Of a stretch of DNA of 64,000 nt, positions 59,937-64,000 are shown piece after piece. The notes under the pieces were generated by a model. The model worked only from the letters and a program-made list of their open reading frames with translations. It was not told the DNA's origin and did not search any database. A program made the position numbers and the translations under genes. This DNA is from Pokkaliibacter sp046614695. Its GTDB lineage: Bacteria > Pseudomonadota > Gammaproteobacteria > Pseudomonadales > Balneatricaceae. The stretch covers positions 62,001-126,000 of the forward strand of contig NZ_JBKKHQ010000015.1 of the NCBI RefSeq assembly GCF_046614695.1. Reading direction: 5' to 3'. Numbering within the stretch: the first letter of the stretch is position 1; each line of letters begins with the position of its first letter.

Positions 59937-62900
59937 ATGACTGCACCAGCATTTGTTCACCTGCGTGTTCACTCTGAATACTCACTCGTTGACGGATTGG
60001 TTCGTATTAAAGAGCTGGTGGGAAAAGCCTCCGAGCTTGAAATGCCCGCTGTTGCCCTGACCGACCGTTCTAATGGCTGCGCCATGGTCAAGTTCTATAA
60101 GGCTGCAAGAGGGGCTGGCGTTAAGCCGATTTGTGGTTGTGACATCTGGCTTGAGAATGAAGACCCCGCCGAAGCGCCGAGCCGAATGTTGCTGCTCGTG
60201 CAGACCAAAGAGGGTTACTCCAATCTGCTGGAAATTATCTCCGAGAGCTATCAGACAAATCAGCAAGATGGTCTCGCTATTGTTAAGCGCGAATGGATTC
60301 AGGCGAAGAGTGCCGGACTGATTGCGCTAAGTGGGGCCTCCTACGGGGAGATCGGCTTAGCACTGAATGCCAATAAAAATGAAGAGGCGGAGCGCTTTCT
60401 GCGTTATTGGCTGGAAGTGTTTGGCGACCGCTTTTATCTGGAAGTTCAGCGTACTGGTCGCAAGGGCGAGGAATATTGCCTGCATCAAACGGTGGAGTTG
60501 GCGGAGCGTCTACAGGTACCGGTGGTTGCGACCAACGATGTGATGTTTATTCGTCCTGAAGATTTTGAAGCGCATGAGGCTCGGGTGAGCATTAACCAGG
60601 GGATGGCGCTTGCTGATCCCCGGCGGCCGCATCTCTACTCTGATCAGCAATATCTGCGTACCGCCGAAGAAATGGCTGAACTTTTCTCTGATATTCCTGA
60701 AGCACTCCAGAACAGTGTGGAGATTGCTCGCCGCTGCAACGTCGACATTCTTCTGGGTACGTATTTCCTTCCGGAGTATCCGATTCCGGAAGGGGAGACG
60801 ATGGATGAGTTCTTCACTCGTATTTCTTATGAGGGCCTGGATTGGCGCCTCGAGCAGCTGTTTGACTCACAGGCTCCTGAATTTGCGCAGACGAAAAAGA
60901 CCTATCAGGAACGTCTCCAGTTCGAGCTGAATACCATCATTCAGATGGGGTTTCCTGGCTACTTTCTGATCGTTATGGACTTTATTCAGTGGGCTAAGGA
61001 TAACGATATTCCGGTCGGACCTGGGCGAGGTTCAGGTGCGGGTTCTCTAGTGGCGTATGCCCTCAAGATTACCGATTTGGACCCGCTGGAATATGACCTG
61101 CTCTTTGAGCGATTCCTTAACCCTGAACGTGTTTCCATGCCTGACTTTGATATCGACTTCTGCATGGATAAACGTGACCGCGTCATTGATTACGTTGCCA
61201 ATAACTATGGCCGTAATGCCGTTTCCCAGATTATCACCTTCGGTACTATGGCTGCTAAGGCGGTGGTTCGTGATGTCGCGCGTGTTCAGGGGCGGCCATT
61301 TAGTCTGGGTGACAAGCTTTCCAAGCTCATTCCTTTTGAAGTGGGGATGACACTGAAAAAAGCCTGGGAACAGGAAGAGGCTCTTCGCGACTTTGTTAAT
61401 GGTGACGAAGAAGCGCAGGAAATCATGGAGATGGCCTACAAGCTTGAGGGTATCACCCGTAACGTAGGCAAGCACGCTGGTGGTGTGGTGATTGCACCCA
61501 CCAAGCTTTCAGACTTTGCTCCTCTCTATTGTGAAGCAGACGGCACTGGTCTCGTTACCCAGTACGACAAAGGCGATGTTGAAGAAGCCGGGTTGGTGAA
61601 ATTCGACTTCCTGGGGCTTCGAACCCTGACCATCATCAACTGGGCGCTGGATAATATTCGCGTGATTCATGAACGCGAAGGAAAGCCGCCACTGGATATC
61701 ACCAAGATCAACCTGGAAGACTCTGACACCTACAAGCTCATGCAGCGCGGAGACACCACCGCAGTTTTTCAGCTTGAATCACGAGGGATGAAAGAGTTGA
61801 TCAAACGGCTGCTTCCCAGCTGTTTTGAGGACATCATCGCACTTGTGGCGCTTTTCCGCCCCGGTCCTCTCCAGTCAGGCATGGTGGATGACTTTATCAA
61901 CCGTAAGCATGGCCGTGCAGAGCTGGCCTGGCCGCATCCAGACTACCAACTCGAGTCATTAAAACCGATTCTTGAGCCTACCTACGGAATCATCCTGTAC
62001 CAGGAGCAGGTTATGCAGATTCCACAGGTGATGGCGAACTATACGCTTGGCGGCGCAGACTTGTTGCGTCGAGCCATGGGTAAGAAAAAACCGGAAGAAA
62101 TGGCGAAGCAGCGCTCCGTTTTCCTCGAAGGATGTAAGGAAAACAATATTGATGCGGGCCTCGCAGGAAACATCTTTGATCTGGTAGAAAAATTCGCGGG
62201 CTACGGTTTTAACAAATCTCACTCAGCGGCTTACGCACTGGTTTCCTATCAGACGGCCTGGCTGAAACAGCATTATCCTGCGCCTTTTATGGCTGCCGTA
62301 TTATCTGCCGATATGCAGAACCTGGATAAGGTCGTGATCCTTATCGAAGAGTGCCGACGCATGAAGTTGCCGTTGGTGCTGCCTGATGTAAATGCCTCTG
62401 AGTACATGTTCACCGTTAACGAACAGGGTGAGGTTGTGTATGGCCTGGGGGCGATCAAGGGGGTCGGTGAGGGTCCGATTGATACTATCGTCGCGGCGCG
62501 GCAAAAAGGTGGCCCATTTACTGATCTCTTTGATTTCTGTGAGCGTGTTGGGGCCAAGCGCTTAAACAAGCGTGTGCTGGAAGCGCTGATTCGTTCTGGC
62601 GCACTGGATAAGCTGGGGCCAAATCGCGCTGTACTGTGGGCTTCTATTGGAGATGCACTACAGGCGGCCGATCAGCAGGCGCGCAATGCGGATAGTGGAG
62701 TTTTTGACCTTTTCGGTGATGTCATTGCGGCGAGTGATCATCAAACGCTTTATGCCAATTACCTGCATCTGGAAGAGTGGGCGGACAAAGAGCGTTTGAA
62801 TGGTGAAAAAGATACCTTGGGGCTTTTTGTCACCGGACATCCTATCGATGCTTATGAGCATGAAATCAAAGGGCTGGTACGTAACCGGCTGGGTGATTTG

Positions 62901-63428
62901 AAACCGAGTCGTGAAACTCAATTGCTTGCGGGACTGGTTGTCGGCGTCAGGACGATGAAAAGCAAGAAAGGTGAAACTCTTGCTTTTGTCACCCTCGATG
63001 ACCGTACAGGCCGTGTTGAGGTCTCGGTATTTGGGGAGCTTTATCATGAAAACCGCGAGGCGCTCAGTAAGGATGATGTGATATTGCTGGAAGGTGATGT
63101 CAGCCAGGATGATTACAGTGGTGGTCTTCGTGTGCGCTCCAAGCGGATTATGTCCATTGAAGAGGCCAGGGCGAAGCATGCCAAGCACCTTGAAATAGCG
63201 CTTCAGGAGCAAGGATTGCTTAAGAAAGAAATTGATGAGCTGCAGAGTCTGTTAGCACCTTACCGCGCCGAAGAGGGGAATCAGATTCGTTTGAAATACC
63301 GTCAGCAGGATGCAGAGGCTCAGGTTATCTGCGGTGAAAGCTGGCGCGTAAAGGTAGCGGATGATCTACTCTTTGCTTTAAAAAATAGCTTTGGTAAAGA
63401 ATCAGTTAGGCTGGTCTACCGAGCCTGA
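59937..63428 (+). CDS. dnaE: DNA polymerase III subunit alpha
   Basis: This is the replicative polymerase, 1163 residues. The N-terminal PHP domain begins FVHLRVHSEYSLVDGLVRI. The palm motif with catalytic aspartates is MPDFDIDFCMDKRDRVIDYV near residue 400, preceded by PVGPGRGSGAGSLVAYAL near 365. A helix-hairpin-helix region (GLGAIKGVGEGPIDTIV near 840) and an OB domain (about 1000-1080) follow. The layout is that of DnaE1. It is between rnhB and accA, as usual. Confidence 0.98.
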   Translation: MTAPAFVHLRVHSEYSLVDGLVRIKELVGKASELEMPAVALTDRSNGCAMVKFYKAARGAGVKPICGCDIWLENEDPAEAPSRMLLLVQTKEGYSNLLEIISESYQTNQQDGLAIVKREWIQAKSAGLIALSGASYGEIGLALNANKNEEAERFLRYWLEVFGDRFYLEVQRTGRKGEEYCLHQTVELAERLQVPVVATNDVMFIRPEDFEAHEARVSINQGMALADPRRPHLYSDQQYLRTAEEMAELFSDIPEALQNSVEIARRCNVDILLGTYFLPEYPIPEGETMDEFFTRISYEGLDWRLEQLFDSQAPEFAQTKKTYQERLQFELNTIIQMGFPGYFLIVMDFIQWAKDNDIPVGPGRGSGAGSLVAYALKITDLDPLEYDLLFERFLNPERVSMPDFDIDFCMDKRDRVIDYVANNYGRNAVSQIITFGTMAAKAVVRDVARVQGRPFSLGDKLSKLIPFEVGMTLKKAWEQEEALRDFVNGDEEAQEIMEMAYKLEGITRNVGKHAGGVVIAPTKLSDFAPLYCEADGTGLVTQYDKGDVEEAGLVKFDFLGLRTLTIINWALDNIRVIHEREGKPPLDITKINLEDSDTYKLMQRGDTTAVFQLESRGMKELIKRLLPSCFEDIIALVALFRPGPLQSGMVDDFINRKHGRAELAWPHPDYQLESLKPILEPTYGIILYQEQVMQIPQVMANYTLGGADLLRRAMGKKKPEEMAKQRSVFLEGCKENNIDAGLAGNIFDLVEKFAGYGFNKSHSAAYALVSYQTAWLKQHYPAPFMAAVLSADMQNLDKVVILIEECRRMKLPLVLPDVNASEYMFTVNEQGEVVYGLGAIKGVGEGPIDTIVAARQKGGPFTDLFDFCERVGAKRLNKRVLEALIRSGALDKLGPNRAVLWASIGDALQAADQQARNADSGVFDLFGDVIAASDHQTLYANYLHLEEWADKERLNGEKDTLGLFVTGHPIDAYEHEIKGLVRNRLGDLKPSRETQLLAGLVVGVRTMKSKKGETLAFVTLDDRTGRVEVSVFGELYHENREALSKDDVILLEGDVSQDDYSGGLRVRSKRIMSIEEARAKHAKHLEIALQEQGLLKKEIDELQSLLAPYRAEEGNQIRLKYRQQDAEAQVICGESWRVKVADDLLFALKNSFGKESVRLVYRA

Positions 63429-63523
63429 GATACGTCGAATCTCGACTAAAGACTGATAAACGCGTATGGTAGGCAGCCATTAAGTTCCCCAGGTGGGGAT
63501 GGATGCAGTTGCGGAATTGAGTG

Positions 63524-64000
63524 ATGAACCCAAATTATCTGGACTTTGAGCAGCCCATTGCTGACCTGCAGGCAAAAATCGATGAATTACGCCTGGTAAG
63601 CAGCAGTAATGACTTCAACATTGCTGAAGAAATTTCCAAGCTTGAAGAAAAAAGCGCGAGCTTGACTGAGCAGGTGTTCTCTAACCTGAGCGATTGGCAG
63701 ATCACGCAGCTTTCACGTCACCCGCTGCGCCCTTACACGCTGGATTATGTTCGTGAAATCTTCACGGACTTTGATGAGCTTCATGGTGATCGTCATTTCT
63801 CTGACGATGCAGCAATTGTCGGTGGTGTCGCTCGTCTTAATGATGAGCCTGTAATGATTATCGGCCAGCAGAAGGGCCGCGATGTGCGTGAAAAAGTACG
63901 TCGTAACTTCGGCATGCCCCGACCAGAAGGTTATCGCAAAGCATTACGCTTTATGGAAATGGCTGAGCGTTTCAAGCTGCCTATTTTGACCTTCATCGAC
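63524..64000 (+). CDS. accA: Acetyl-CoA carboxylase carboxyltransferase alpha, 3' end outside window
   Basis: The frame starts at the ATG at 63524 (GGAA upstream) and runs off the window, so 159 codons are visible. It opens NPNYLDFEQPIADLQAKIDE, with LSRHPLRPYTLDYVREIFTDF near residue 65 and GQQKGRDVREKVRRNFGMPR near 123, all AccA signatures. The protein is the alpha subunit of the carboxyltransferase making malonyl-CoA for fatty acid synthesis. Its place after dnaE is conserved in gammaproteobacteria. Confidence 0.96.
   Translation, partial: MNPNYLDFEQPIADLQAKIDELRLVSSSNDFNIAEEISKLEEKSASLTEQVFSNLSDWQITQLSRHPLRPYTLDYVREIFTDFDELHGDRHFSDDAAIVGGVARLNDEPVMIIGQQKGRDVREKVRRNFGMPRPEGYRKALRFMEMAERFKLPILTFID

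Noticed and set aside
1..64000. CRISPR arrays, insertion sequences, prophage genes, tRNA or rRNA genes
   Set aside because: No spaced repeats, transposase or integrase motifs, tRNA-like TTCGAATC arms with matching stems, or rRNA sequence were seen by eye. A tRNA scan was not possible.

Overview
The window is a chromosomal segment of a marine-type gammaproteobacterium. The best fit is an Oceanospirillales- or Pseudomonas-like lineage. Evidence for this is the gene order rpsB-tsf-pyrH-frr-uppS-cdsA-rseP-bamA-skp-lpxD-fabZ-lpxA-lpxB-rnhB-dnaE-accA, the Pseudomonas-style hexR/zwf-pgl-eda block, a long-form dapD, a divergent gbcA/gbcB pair for glycine betaine demethylation, and the presence of DUF3010 and DUF1272 proteins. 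The species cannot be named from the sequence. I saw no rRNA, tRNA, insertion sequence, prophage or CRISPR array.

Region 1 (1-18 kb) is metabolic and accessory. It holds a partial DUF218 gene and the divergent glycine betaine monooxygenase genes gbcA and gbcB. Next come a GlpM-family membrane protein, a cupin, and a complete tripartite RND efflux operon (outer-membrane factor, adaptor, MdtC-like pump). After these lie a 2-oxoglutarate-type oxygenase, an AEC transporter and an M20 amidohydrolase. The region ends with a choline sulfate module: betC and a choline-binding protein gene choX, with a divergent LysR regulator. Choline sulfate hydrolysis, choline capture and betaine demethylation form one route, but the choline oxidation genes and the choline ABC permease are not here.

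Region 2 (18-25 kb) carries small proteins of unknown role and the most unusual locus of the window. A gene for a 1127-residue protein with several hydrophobic segments and a long acidic tail is translationally coupled to a gene for a CesT-like small acidic protein. This looks like a type III secretion substrate with its dedicated class I chaperone, standing alone as a bicistron with its own terminator.

Region 3 (25-46 kb) contains an Entner-Doudoroff block (eda, pgl, zwf, divergent hexR) and the glrK-qseG-glrR two-component operon. Two secreted EF-hand proteins with long structured leaders follow, then rsmC, an AraC regulator, a thioesterase and DUF3010. The lysine/peptidoglycan precursor genes dapE, dapD and dapC come next with yffB, glnD and map.

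Region 4 (46-64 kb) is the conserved translation, envelope and lipid A block on the plus strand, from the rpsB leader to the start of accA, which runs off the window. The isoprenoid gene dxr, normally between cdsA and rseP, is missing from its usual place.

Gene starts were chosen from Shine-Dalgarno sequences and family lengths. All functional names rest on reading motifs by eye. No database search was run.
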